Shown here one piece after another: positions 33,282 through 41,232 of a DNA stretch of 64,000 bases (positions are counted from its first letter, which is position 1; each line of letters starts with the position of its first letter). This stretch comes from Streptomyces caatingaensis. GTDB lineage: Bacteria; Actinomycetota; Actinomycetes; Streptomycetales; Streptomycetaceae. Both the position numbers and the translations under genes were made by a program. The stretch is taken from positions 124,001 to 188,000 of the forward strand of contig NZ_LFXA01000018.1 in NCBI RefSeq assembly GCF_001187435.1. Direction: 5' to 3'. The notes under the pieces are model-generated. The model was not told where the DNA came from and ran no database searches. It saw only the letters and a list, made by a program, of their open reading frames with translations.

Positions 33282-34433
33282 TCATCCCGTCGTCACCGCG
33301 TCCCACTCCGCCCCCGCCGCCTCCACAGCCGCGTCCACATCCACCCCACCGGACACTCCCAGCGTCCGCAGCCCCGCCCCCAGCGCCGCGAGGGAAGCCA
33401 GGACGACACCCCGGTCCGCCGCCGTGCCGTAGTGGTTGACGCGGATCATCTCCTTGGCGAGCGCGCCGCCCCCGGCCTGGAGCGGGACGGACGCGTCGGA
33501 GGCCAGCGCGGCGGCGACGATCTCGCGGGCGTCGGTCCCGTCCGGCGCCCGCAGCGTCGTGGCGACCGGAGCGGCGTCCTCCAGACGCACGACGTACGGC
33601 GTGAGGCCGCCCAGCGCGCGGACGCCCGCCCGCGTGGCACCGCGCGCCGCCCGGTGCCGGGTGATCACGGCGTCCAGGCCGACGGCCGCGACGCGGTCGG
33701 CGGCCTGCTCCAGCGCCAGCATCTCCAACTGCGCGGGCGCGTGCGGCAGTACCGCGCGCCCGCCGTCGATCCAGCGCTCCTTCCAGTCGAGCAGGGAGAG
33801 GTAGGAGCGGCGCGGCGCCGCCTCGTTGGCGGCGATCCGTTCCCAGGCGCGGGCGCTGACGGACACGGCGGACACCCCGGCGGGGCCGGCCATCGCCTTC
33901 TGCCCGCCGATGACGCAGAGGTCCACGCCCCACTCGTCCGTGAGCAGCGGCTCGGCGGCGACGGAGGCGACCGCGTCCAGCATCAGCAGCGCCCCGTGCT
34001 CCCGGACGACCCGTCCGATCTCCGCGACCGGGTTGGTGTTGCCCGTCGCCGCCTCCGCGTGGACGAGGCTGACGAAGTCGATGGCCGGGTGCTCCCGCAG
34101 GGCGGCGGCGATCTCGCCCGGGCTCACCGCCCCGCTGAAGGGCGCCGTCACGGTGACCACGTCCGCCCCGCAGGAGCGCAGCCAGCCCCCGAACGTCTCG
34201 CCGTACGGGCCGGTGACGACGTTGAGCGCGGTGCTGCCGGGGCGCACGGCCGAGCGGATGCACGCCTCCAGCGGCAGCAGGGCCTCGCCCTGCATGGCGA
34301 CGACGGTCTCCCGGGTGCGCATCAGCGCGGCGATCTTGTCCTCGACGCGGGCGAAGTGCGCGGCGCTCATGGGCGCGAGGCCGAGCAGGGACGGTGCGGT
34401 GGTGTCGGTCGCCGGTGCGGGGTTCGCAGTCAC
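33282..34433 (-). CDS. Class V PLP-dependent aminotransferase (serine/alanine-glyoxylate type)
   Basis: The 383-residue fold-type I enzyme has GPYGETFGGWLRSCGADVV near residue 75, a VHAEAATGNTNPV segment, LMLDAVASVAAEPL and the PLP-lysine motif VIGGQKAMAGPAG. These match alanine-glyoxylate, serine-glyoxylate or serine-pyruvate aminotransferases. The specific amino donor is not evident. The GTG at 34433 has GGGAAGG close upstream; the upstream frame is Arg/Ala-rich and unlikely to be coding. Confidence 0.85.
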   Translation of the reverse strand: MTANPAPATDTTAPSLLGLAPMSAAHFARVEDKIAALMRTRETVVAMQGEALLPLEACIRSAVRPGSTALNVVTGPYGETFGGWLRSCGADVVTVTAPFSGAVSPGEIAAALREHPAIDFVSLVHAEAATGNTNPVAEIGRVVREHGALLMLDAVASVAAEPLLTDEWGVDLCVIGGQKAMAGPAGVSAVSVSARAWERIAANEAAPRRSYLSLLDWKERWIDGGRAVLPHAPAQLEMLALEQAADRVAAVGLDAVITRHRAARGATRAGVRALGGLTPYVVRLEDAAPVATTLRAPDGTDAREIVAAALASDASVPLQAGGGALAKEMIRVNHYGTAADRGVVLASLAALGAGLRTLGVSGGVDVDAAVEAAGAEWDAVTTG

Positions 34434-34577
34434 GATGCCTTCCCAGATGGTGTCGCGCCGCGTCCCGGCGCCGCCAGTTACTGCCCCGACCCTACGCCGC
34501 GCCCGCGCACCGCCGCCCGCCCAGGACGCGTGCGCCCAGGACATGCGTGCTCGGGCCACGTCCCCCCGGCCGCGCGC

Positions 34578-35963
34578 TCAGCGCCAGCCGCCCTCGTCCA
34601 CCCCGCCCGGCACGGCGCCACCGCGCTCGTAGGGTTCGCGGGTGAGGACGAACGTGCCGATGTCCAGGTGGCCCACCCGGCCGTCCGGGCGCCGGACGGC
34701 GGTGAGGCGCTCGCCCGCGTAGTAGCCGTCGAGCCCGGTCCACGTCCCGTCCTCCGGCCCGGGCGCGAAGCGCGCGGCGCGGCCGCCGTCGCCCAGTGGC
34801 GTCAGGTCGAGGACCCTCCCCTTCCGCACGCGGAGCGCGAACGGCTGGGCGCCCCAGTACCAGGGACCGGCGATCTCCAGCAGCTCCGGGGTGAGATCCC
34901 CGGCGGGCCGCCACGCCTCCGGGATCCTGGGCTCCGCCTCCGCGACGGCACCGACCAGGTCCGCGGTGAGCGGCACCAGCGAGCCCATGGACGTCCGGTT
35001 GGCGAGGCCGACGGCGGCCACCCCGTCGTCCGGGCTCGCCCAGATCGCCGCGACGAAGCCGGGCATCGAGCCCGTGTGCCCGACCAACGTCCGCCCACCG
35101 TGACGCAGTTGCTGCACGCCCAGCCCGTAGGAGAGGGTCCACTCCGGCCCCTGCGGCTCGACGGCCGGACGGCACATCTCGGCCAGCGTCCCGGCGGAGA
35201 GCACCCGCTCGTCCCCGTCCAGGAGGAACGCCGCGAAGCGGGCGAGGTCCCCGGCCGTCGACCACAGCTGCCCGGCGGGCGCCATCAGGCCGGTGTCCAC
35301 GGCCGGTTCGGGCAGCAGTGCGTCCGCCCAGGGATGGACGGCCCACCCTTCGGCGTGCGGCGCCTCGGGACCGTACGTGGTCCGCTCCATGCCGAGCGGC
35401 AGCAGCACTTCACGCCGCAGCACCTCGTACCAGGGCTCGCCGCGCAGCCGCTCGACCAGGGCGCCGAGCAGGGCGTAACCGGGGTTGGAGTAGTGGAACG
35501 TCCGGCCCGCCGGATGCGGCCGCGGGTGGTCCCCGAAGAGGTCGGCGGGCTCGGCGCGCAGGGCGCCGTCCGTCCGCTCCCACCAGGGGCCCCGCGCCTC
35601 CGCGGCCAGTCCCGCGCGGTGGGAGAGCAGTTGGGCGACCGTGGCGTCGGCACCCTCGGCCGTGTCGAGGTACGTGCCGATCCGGTCGCCCAGGTCGAGC
35701 AGGCCCTCGTCGCGCAGCCGCAGGACGGCCACGGCGACCAGGGACTTGGTGAGCGAACCGATGCGGTACCGCGTGCCGGCGGGGTCCGGTGCTGCGCCGG
35801 CCACCTCGCCCCGCCCCGCCGACCACACCGTGCGTCCCTCCCGCACCACGGCCGCCACCAGGGAGGGCGTCCGCCCTTCGGCCTGGGCGGTCGCGACGCG
35901 GTGCAGCAGGTCCCGGCGCGTGGCGGGCAGCAGACCGTCGAAGTCCTCGTGTGCACTGTCCAT
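34578..35963 (-). CDS. Serine hydrolase of the beta-lactamase/class C PBP fold
   Basis: The 461-residue protein has the active-site triad of the family: GSLTKS (SxxK, near residue 70), FHYSNPGYALLG (YxN) and LVGHTGSMPGF (HTG in place of KTG). A C-terminal lipocalin-like domain of about 130 residues follows. There is no signal peptide, so it is probably cytoplasmic and more likely an esterase or peptidase than a resistance enzyme. The ATG at 35963 has TACCGT six bases upstream. Confidence 0.85.
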   Translation of the reverse strand: MDSAHEDFDGLLPATRRDLLHRVATAQAEGRTPSLVAAVVREGRTVWSAGRGEVAGAAPDPAGTRYRIGSLTKSLVAVAVLRLRDEGLLDLGDRIGTYLDTAEGADATVAQLLSHRAGLAAEARGPWWERTDGALRAEPADLFGDHPRPHPAGRTFHYSNPGYALLGALVERLRGEPWYEVLRREVLLPLGMERTTYGPEAPHAEGWAVHPWADALLPEPAVDTGLMAPAGQLWSTAGDLARFAAFLLDGDERVLSAGTLAEMCRPAVEPQGPEWTLSYGLGVQQLRHGGRTLVGHTGSMPGFVAAIWASPDDGVAAVGLANRTSMGSLVPLTADLVGAVAEAEPRIPEAWRPAGDLTPELLEIAGPWYWGAQPFALRVRKGRVLDLTPLGDGGRAARFAPGPEDGTWTGLDGYYAGERLTAVRRPDGRVGHLDIGTFVLTREPYERGGAVPGGVDEGGWR

Positions 35964-35969
35964 CCGGGC

Positions 35970-35975
35970 ACGGTA
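35970..35975 (-). promoter_or_regulatory. -10 element TACCGT, probable leaderless promoter
   Basis: On the minus strand TACCGT precedes the serine-hydrolase ATG by six bases, and no ribosome site is visible. Confidence 0.35.
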
Positions 35976-36081
35976 GATCAACCGGCCGCGCGCCCGCCCG
36001 GCGGCGTCCCCGGCGACGCGGACGGGGCCGCCGACCGCCTCCTCGGCGAGGCGGGACGGCCCCGGCAGCCGGGGACGCGGT

Positions 36082-37044
36082 TCACCGGCGGCCGCTGAAC
36101 GTCTTCCGGTACGCCTGCGGCGAGACGCCGACGGCCCCGTGGAAGTGCCCGCGCAGCGACGCGCCCGTGCCGAAGCCGGAGCGTCCGGCGACGACGTCCA
36201 CGGGCCAGTCCGTGGTTTCCAGCAGGTGCCGGGCGCGGTCCAGCCGCTGCCGCGCCAGCCACTGTCCGGGGCTCATCCCCACCTCGTCGCGGAACTTCCG
36301 GGTCAGCGTGCGCACGCTCATCCCCGCGTGCGCGGCGAGTGCCGACAGGGGGAGCGGCTCCCCGAGCCGCTCCAGCGCCCAGGCGCGGGTGGCGGCCGTG
36401 CCGCCGGTGGCGGGGTCCGGCACGGGTCTCCGTACGAACTGCGCCTGGCCGCCGTCCCGCCAGGGCGGCACCACACAGCTGCGGGCCACCCGGTCCGCGA
36501 CCGCGCTGCCGTGGTCGCGGCGGACGATGTGCAGGCACAGGTCCACGCCCGCCGCGGCACCGGCCGAGGTCAGGACGTCGCCGTCGTCCACGTACAGCAC
36601 GTCCGGGTCCACCCGCACCGTCGTGAACAGCCGCCGCAGGCGCTCGGTCTCCCTCCAGTGCGTCGTCGCCGGCCGCCCGTCGAGCAGCCCAGCCGCCGCC
36701 AGGACGAAGGCCCCGCTGCAGATGGCCACCATGCGCGTCCCAGGCCGCACGACCGCCAGCGCCCGCCCCAGCTCCTCGGGCAGCACGCCGTCTTCCTTGA
36801 TCGCGTTGAGCCTGTGCGACGGCGGTATCACCACCGTGTCCGCTTCCGCCAGCAGCGCCACGTCGTGCCCGACGGCCAGCTCGAAGTCCGCATCCGTACG
36901 GACCGGCCGACCGTCGATGCTGCACGTGGCGACGGAGTAGAGCGGCCGCCCCTCGGAGTCCTGCGCCGCCCCGAAGATCCGTGAGGGGATGCCCAGCTCG
37001 AAGGGGATGACACCATCGAGGGCGAGAACTCCGACGCGATGCAT
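36082..37044 (-). CDS. GlxA-type AraC family transcriptional regulator
   Basis: The 320-residue regulator has an N-terminal DJ-1/PfpI-like domain (residues 1-170; nucleophile-elbow-like segment MVAICSGAFVLAAAG, then TTHWRETERL). A C-terminal AraC double HTH follows (LSALAAHAGMSVRTLTRKFRDE and GFGTGASLRGHFHGAVGVSPQAYR). The DJ-1 domain in this family usually senses rather than catalyses. The target genes are unknown. CACGAT six bases before the ATG suggests leaderless expression. Confidence 0.9.
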   Translation of the reverse strand: MHRVGVLALDGVIPFELGIPSRIFGAAQDSEGRPLYSVATCSIDGRPVRTDADFELAVGHDVALLAEADTVVIPPSHRLNAIKEDGVLPEELGRALAVVRPGTRMVAICSGAFVLAAAGLLDGRPATTHWRETERLRRLFTTVRVDPDVLYVDDGDVLTSAGAAAGVDLCLHIVRRDHGSAVADRVARSCVVPPWRDGGQAQFVRRPVPDPATGGTAATRAWALERLGEPLPLSALAAHAGMSVRTLTRKFRDEVGMSPGQWLARQRLDRARHLLETTDWPVDVVAGRSGFGTGASLRGHFHGAVGVSPQAYRKTFSGRR

Positions 37045-37099
37045 GTCCCCATCGTGGCAGAGCCCATGGCCCTCACTGACGGCGTGTGCGGCTACCGCT

Positions 37100-37113
37100 G
37101 TTTCACGTGAAAC
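37100..37113. promoter_or_regulatory. parS centromere site
   Basis: GTTTCACGTGAAAC is a perfect 14-bp palindrome identical to the Streptomyces ParB-binding parS consensus. Flanks extend the symmetry to GCTGTTTCACGTGAAACAGC (37097-37116). It lies between the GlxA-type regulator and the broken SDR gene. Confidence 0.95.
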
Positions 37114-37144
37114 AGCGCGTCCCGCGCCCGGTGGGAAGGCACCC

Positions 37145-37932
37145 TCAAAGCACCTTCACCGTGCCCCCGTCGATCACATACTCCGCCCCCGTCACATACC
37201 CCGCCACCCGCTCCGACAGCAGAAACGCGATCACGCCGCCACCTCCCCCGGCTCCCCCACCCGCCCCGCAGTGATCGCGAAGAGCCCCGGCAGCTCCCGC
37301 AGGAACGCGTCGTAGTCCTCGACCCCCGCCGCGGCCGCCGCCCGCCGCCCGAAGCTGTCCGGCCCGTCCCAGATCGAGCTGCGGATCACCCCCGGCGACA
37401 CCGTGTTCACCCGCACCCCCCGCGGCCCGAACTCCTCCGCCAGGGACTTCCCGAACGCCGTGAGCGCCGCCTTCGCCGCGCTGTACGCGACCGGACCGGC
37501 CCCCGGCATCCGCCCGTTGACGGACGACACGTTGACGACGGCACCGCGCCGCTCGATCAGGCTGGGCATGGCGAGCCGGCTGACCCGGACCGCGCTCATC
37601 AGGTTGAGGTCGAGGACCGCCCGCCACCGCGCGTCGTCCACGTCCAGGAACCCGTCGAGTGTGAGGTGGTCACCGGCCCCCACGTTGTTGACCAACAGGT
37701 CGACGCCGCCCAGCGCTTCGAGGGCCCGCGCCATGAAGGATTCGACCCCCTCCGCCGTCCCGAGATCGGCCCGTACCGCGACGGCACCACTCCCCGCCAG
37801 CTCCGGACCGACCGTCCGGGCCCCGCCCACCACGCGGACGCCCTCGGCGACCAGTGCTCGGACGGTGGCCAGACCGATACCCCGGCTGGCACCCGTGACG
37901 ACAGCGGTCTTGCCTTCGAGCCCGAGTTCCAT
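37145..37932 (-). pseudogene. SDR family oxidoreductase, frameshifted near its C-terminus
   Basis: The first 233 codons read as a short-chain dehydrogenase: TGASRGIG nucleotide motif near residue 14, NNVG near residue 80, catalytic Ser in VNVSSVNG and YSAAK. The frame stops at 37231 after GEPGEVAA. The missing end continues in another frame as VIAFLLSERVAGYVTG and ends in IDGGTVKVL, the standard SDR C-terminus. One base has been lost in GCGGCGTGATC, turning GCG-GCN-GTG-ATC into GCG-GCG-TGA. Either the gene is recently broken or the base call is wrong. AGGAGAG precedes the ATG. Confidence 0.85.
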
Positions 37933-37973
37933 GCTCGCCGCCTCTCCTGAACCTCAGGTACAAGACATGGCCT

Positions 37974-38014
37974 GTGGACATAAGGCCGGTGGACATAAGG
38001 CCGGTGGGCATAGG
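37974..38014. repeat. 15-bp tandem repeat after the MarR gene
   Basis: GTGGACATAAGGCCG occurs exactly at 37974-37988 and 37989-38003, followed by a partial, diverged third copy (GTGGGCATAGG). It lies between the start of the SDR pseudogene and the MarR terminator hairpin, so it may overlap the SDR promoter. Confidence 0.8.
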
Positions 38015-38044
38015 AGCAACGCCGCCGGCCGTCCTCCTATGCCC
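38006..38044 (-). terminator. Hairpin immediately downstream of the MarR gene
   Basis: GGGCATAGGAG (38006-38016) and CTCCTATGCCC (38034-38044) form a perfect 11-bp stem with a 17-base loop, starting three bases after the MarR stop codon. Confidence 0.65.
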
Positions 38045-38047
38045 AGG

Positions 38048-38548
38048 TCAACACGTGTCACCACGCCCGTAGCGCGAACATCCCCGCTCCTTGAGCCGGG
38101 CCTTGAGCGCCGCACCGATCTCCCCCAGCACCTGGACCTGCTCCTCGGTCAGCGCCTCGAAGAGCGTCTCGCGGACCTCGGTGACGTGCCCCGGGGCGGC
38201 CTGCCGCAGCACCTCGTACCCCGCGTCGGTGAGCTTGGCCACGGCGCCCCGCCGGTCGCCCTCGATCGCGCAGCGGCTGACCCAGCCGGACTTCTCCATG
38301 GCGGCGACGGCGTGGGAGAGGCGGCTGCGCGAGGAGTTGCAGAGCTCGGCCAGCCGGCTCATCCGCAGGGACCGGCCGGGGGCCTCGGACAGCATGACCA
38401 GGATCTCGTAGTACGCGACGGGCATTCCGGCGTCGACGCGCAACTGCCGGTCGAGGTGGGCCTGGAGCTCGATGCTCGCCGACATGAAGGTGCGCCAGAT
38501 CCGCTGTTCACGGTCGTCGAGCCAGCGGGTCTGTGAGTGTTCGGTCAT
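38048..38548 (-). CDS. MarR family transcriptional regulator
   Basis: The 166-residue regulator has the MarR winged helix: YEILVMLSEAPGRSLRMSRLAELC, SSRSRLSHAVAAMEKSGWV and the wing CAIEGDRRGAVAKLT. It is divergent from the YceI-like gene, and two related palindromes lie between them, so it probably controls both. A TGAGGGC ribosome site precedes the ATG at 38548. Confidence 0.9.
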   Translation of the reverse strand: MTEHSQTRWLDDREQRIWRTFMSASIELQAHLDRQLRVDAGMPVAYYEILVMLSEAPGRSLRMSRLAELCNSSRSRLSHAVAAMEKSGWVSRCAIEGDRRGAVAKLTDAGYEVLRQAAPGHVTEVRETLFEALTEEQVQVLGEIGAALKARLKERGCSRYGRGDTC

Positions 38549-38567
38549 GCCCTCACCTTAACAAGTA

Positions 38568-38581
38568 GTTGAGCTCTCAAC
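38568..38581. promoter_or_regulatory. Candidate MarR operator, site 1
   Basis: GTTGAGCTCTCAAC is a 6-2-6 perfect inverted repeat located 20 bases from the MarR ATG. It shares the core TTGAGCKCTCA with a second site 31 bases away, that is, three helical turns. Confidence 0.6.
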
Positions 38582-38598
38582 ACGGAAGCGCTATGTTG

Positions 38599-38612
38599 CT
38601 TGAGCGCTCAGC
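38599..38612. promoter_or_regulatory. Candidate MarR operator, site 2
   Basis: CTTGAGCGCTCAGC contains the perfect 10-bp palindrome TGAGCGCTCA and resembles site 1 at 11 of 14 positions. It lies 38 bases before the YceI-like start codon, where bound repressor would block that promoter. Confidence 0.55.
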
Positions 38613-38650
38613 AGATGATTCCTCAACCACAGATTCCCTGGGGGGACTTG

Positions 38651-39217
38651 ATGTCCGCTTCGTCCACGCCGTCCGTCTCCGACCTGCTCGCCGCCGTCCC
38701 CGGCTACACCTCCGGCACGTGGGCCGTCGACCCCGCGCACTCGGAAGTCTCCTTCTCCGTCCGGCACTTGGGGATCGCCAAGGTCCGCGGCCGCTTCGAC
38801 TCCTTCGAGGGACGGATCGTCCTCGCCGAGAACCCACTGGAGTCCTCGGTGACGGCCACCGTCCGGACGGACTCGGTCTCCACCGGCAACGGCCAGCGCG
38901 ACGAGCACATCCACGGCGCGGACTTCCTCGACACCCGGACGTTCCCGGAGATGACCTTCGTCTCCACCGGCGTGCGCGCCGGCGACGACGGTTTCCTGGT
39001 CGACGGCGACCTCACCCTGCGCGGTGTCACCCGGCCGGTCACCCTGGCCCTGGAGGTGAACGGTTTCGGCACCGGCTTCGACGGCAAGCCCGCCGCCGGC
39101 TTCTCCGCCACCGCCGAGATCAACCGCTCCGACTTCGGCGTCACGGCCGGCCCGGCGGGCGGCGTCGTGGGCGAGAAGGTGACGATCTCCCTGGAGGTCG
39201 AGGCCAACCGCCAGTGA
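38651..39217 (+). CDS. YceI-like family protein
   Basis: The 188-residue protein shows the YceI lipocalin-like fold: GTWAVDPAHSEVSFSVRHLG, SVSTGNGQRDEHIHGADFLD, FPEMTFVSTGV and LTLRGVTRPVTL. The fold has a pocket for isoprenoid quinone-like lipids. There is no signal peptide, so it is probably cytoplasmic, unlike E. coli YceI. GGGGGGAC precedes the ATG at 38651. It is probably controlled by the divergent MarR. Confidence 0.92.
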   Translation: MSASSTPSVSDLLAAVPGYTSGTWAVDPAHSEVSFSVRHLGIAKVRGRFDSFEGRIVLAENPLESSVTATVRTDSVSTGNGQRDEHIHGADFLDTRTFPEMTFVSTGVRAGDDGFLVDGDLTLRGVTRPVTLALEVNGFGTGFDGKPAAGFSATAEINRSDFGVTAGPAGGVVGEKVTISLEVEANRQ

Positions 39218-39224
39218 CCGGCTT

Positions 39225-39259
39225 CCCCTCCCCGAGGCACGGGGGTCTCCGGGGAGGGG
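39225..39259 (+). terminator. Hairpin after the YceI-like gene
   Basis: CCCCTCCCCG (39225-39234) pairs with CGGGGAGGGG (39250-39259) around a 15-base loop, eight bases beyond the stop codon. It also lies downstream of the convergent MFS gene. Confidence 0.6.
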
Positions 39260-39325
39260 TTCACCGGCCGGATTCTGCCCAAAGGTCGTCCGATCGCGGC
39301 AAGTTGCCGCTCCGTCCCCGAGCCC

Positions 39326-40591
39326 TCACCGTCCAGCCCGACCCGCCCGCTCACGGCTCGCACACGCTCGCTGATTCCCCGGGCGACGGACGTTTGCGGT
39401 GGCATCAAGGGGAACGCCGTCGAGGGGAACGTCATCGAGGGCAGATCGCCTGTTCATCGCCCAGACGGCCAGCGCGCAGACAGCGAATCCCGCCCCGAGG
39501 AGACTGGAGCCCGTCCAGCCGTAGTCGGTGAGGACGGCGGTGGTGGCGGCGGCGCCGAGGGCGGAGCCGAGCGAGTAGAAGACCATGTAGGCGCCGATGA
39601 CGCTGCTGGTGCGATCCGGATGCGCGGTGGTGAGCAGGTGCTGATTGCTCACGTGCACGGCCTGGACCGCGAAGTCGAGGGCCACGATTCCGACGACGAG
39701 GAGCCCCAGCGTCCACGACAACTGTGCGATGGCCGCCCACGAGAGGACGAGCAGGGTGAGCGCGAGGCCGGCGACCCGAGTCGCCCGTCCCGCATCCGCC
39801 CACCGCCCCGCGCGTGCGGCGCCAAGGGCGCCGGCGAGGCCCGCGATGCCGAACAGTCCGATCCGGCTTTCGCTCAGGTGCCACGGTCCGTCGGCAAGCG
39901 GCAGGGAGAGCCCGCTCCACAGCGTTCCGAAGGACGCGAACAGGAAGAACGCGATGAGCCCCCGCGTCAGCAACAGGCGCCGGCGAAAGAGCCCGCCGAG
40001 TGAAGCGACGGCCTGCCTGTATCCCGCGGGCCCGCCGGGACGTTCCTCCGGCGGCAGGGCGACGAGAACGAGAGCCGCGAGCCCGAGCGAGAGCACCGCG
40101 AGCACGGCGTAGACGCTCCGCCAGCCCCACACCTCGGCGAGCGTGCCGGTGACGACCCGCGCGCCCAGGATGCCGACCACAACTCCCGAGGTCACGACGC
40201 CGATAGTGCGTCCGCGCTCGGCAGGCGGCGAGACCGATGCGGCGTAGGCCACCGTGGTCTGTACGACGACCGCGAACAGCCCGGCCAGCGCGAGCCCCGC
40301 GAACGCCACCCATGCGACCGGCGCCGAGGCCGTGAGCATCAGGCCCGTTGCGGTGATCACCAGGTGCACGGCGACGAGCCGGCGCCTGGTGACGACCACA
40401 TCGCCAAGCGGCACCAGCAGCACCAGCCCTGCCAGGTAGCCGAACTGACCGGTCGCGACGATCCAACCCGTGTGCGCCGCCGGCACACCGAGATCCCGTC
40501 CCATCGGCTCCAGAACCGGCTGCGCGGCATAGACGCCGGCTACCGCGACGCCGCACACCCCCGCGAGCAGAAGCCGCCGCCACACGTCCAT
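39326..40591 (-). CDS. MFS transporter
   Basis: The 421-residue transporter has 12 predicted membrane helices. VVTRRRLVAVHLVITATGLM carries a variant of MFS motif A, and a cytoplasmic loop PPEERPGGPAGYRQA separates the two halves. The helix AYAASVSPPAERGRTIGVV is typical of DHA1 efflux pumps. It is divergent from an HxlR regulator, which likely controls it. The ATG at 40591 has a GGGG-rich region upstream; the longer open frame toward 40882 overlaps the HxlR gene and is rejected. Confidence 0.88.
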   Translation of the reverse strand: MDVWRRLLLAGVCGVAVAGVYAAQPVLEPMGRDLGVPAAHTGWIVATGQFGYLAGLVLLVPLGDVVVTRRRLVAVHLVITATGLMLTASAPVAWVAFAGLALAGLFAVVVQTTVAYAASVSPPAERGRTIGVVTSGVVVGILGARVVTGTLAEVWGWRSVYAVLAVLSLGLAALVLVALPPEERPGGPAGYRQAVASLGGLFRRRLLLTRGLIAFFLFASFGTLWSGLSLPLADGPWHLSESRIGLFGIAGLAGALGAARAGRWADAGRATRVAGLALTLLVLSWAAIAQLSWTLGLLVVGIVALDFAVQAVHVSNQHLLTTAHPDRTSSVIGAYMVFYSLGSALGAAATTAVLTDYGWTGSSLLGAGFAVCALAVWAMNRRSALDDVPLDGVPLDATANVRRPGNQRACASRERAGRAGR

Positions 40592-40624
40592 CGCACCCCA
40601 CCCCCCAATCAGTAGCGAATTGCA

Positions 40625-40638
40625 ACCGTTTTGACGGT
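40625..40638. promoter_or_regulatory. Candidate HxlR operator
   Basis: ACCGT-TTTG-ACGGT is a 5-4-5 inverted repeat centred in the 88-bp divergent promoter between the MFS and HxlR genes. HxlR regulators bind such dyads and usually sit in divergent arrangements. Confidence 0.45.
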
Positions 40639-40679
40639 AGGGCATGCTGGTTTCACTTCGCAACTCTTTGGGAGGCGTC

Positions 40680-41138
40680 ATGTCGCGCACCACCACGCGC
40701 GCCCCGAAGGCCGACTGGACCGACCCCGACTGTCCCGTCGCCCGCACACTCGACCTCGTCGGCGACCGGTGGAGCCTTCTCGTCATCCGCGACGCGATGG
40801 ACGGGGCGCGGTCGTTCACCGAGTTCCAGCGCCGTACCGGCATCGCCCGGAACATCCTCGCCGAGCGCCTGCGCAGGCTCACCGCTCACGGGCTCCTCGC
40901 CCAGCGCACCGCGCCGACGGGCCGCCGTCAGGAATACGTGCTCACCGACGCCGGCCGCGATCTCTTCTCCGTCATCCTCACCTTGCGGCAGTGGGGGGAA
41001 CGCCACGCCTTCGCTCCCGGCGAAGCGCACTCCACCCTGGTCGACGAACACGGCACTCCTGTACCGGAGATCGTCCCGGCCGGCGCCGACGGCACCCCCC
41101 TCGATGCCGGGACCACCCACGTCCGGAAGGTCCGGTAG
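40680..41138 (+). CDS. HxlR family transcriptional regulator
   Basis: The 152-residue regulator has the HxlR core CPVARTLDLVGDRWSLLVIRDAM followed by RSFTEFQRRTGIARNILAERLRRL, with the conserved N-terminal Cys at residue 18 that senses electrophiles in some members. GGGAGGC precedes the ATG. It probably controls the divergent MFS gene. Confidence 0.92.
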   Translation: MSRTTTRAPKADWTDPDCPVARTLDLVGDRWSLLVIRDAMDGARSFTEFQRRTGIARNILAERLRRLTAHGLLAQRTAPTGRRQEYVLTDAGRDLFSVILTLRQWGERHAFAPGEAHSTLVDEHGTPVPEIVPAGADGTPLDAGTTHVRKVR

Positions 41139-41232
41139 GAGGCCGGGCAGAGGGTGAGTCGCCGCATGCCGCGTCCGACAAGGCCGGCGAGCCCGCAGCG
41201 GAAGCGTTGCCCAGCAGCCGAAACGACGTCCG

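Noticed and set aside
34578..35963. True beta-lactamase resistance gene
   Set aside because: No signal peptide, HTG instead of KTG and an added lipocalin-like domain fit the broad serine-hydrolase family better.
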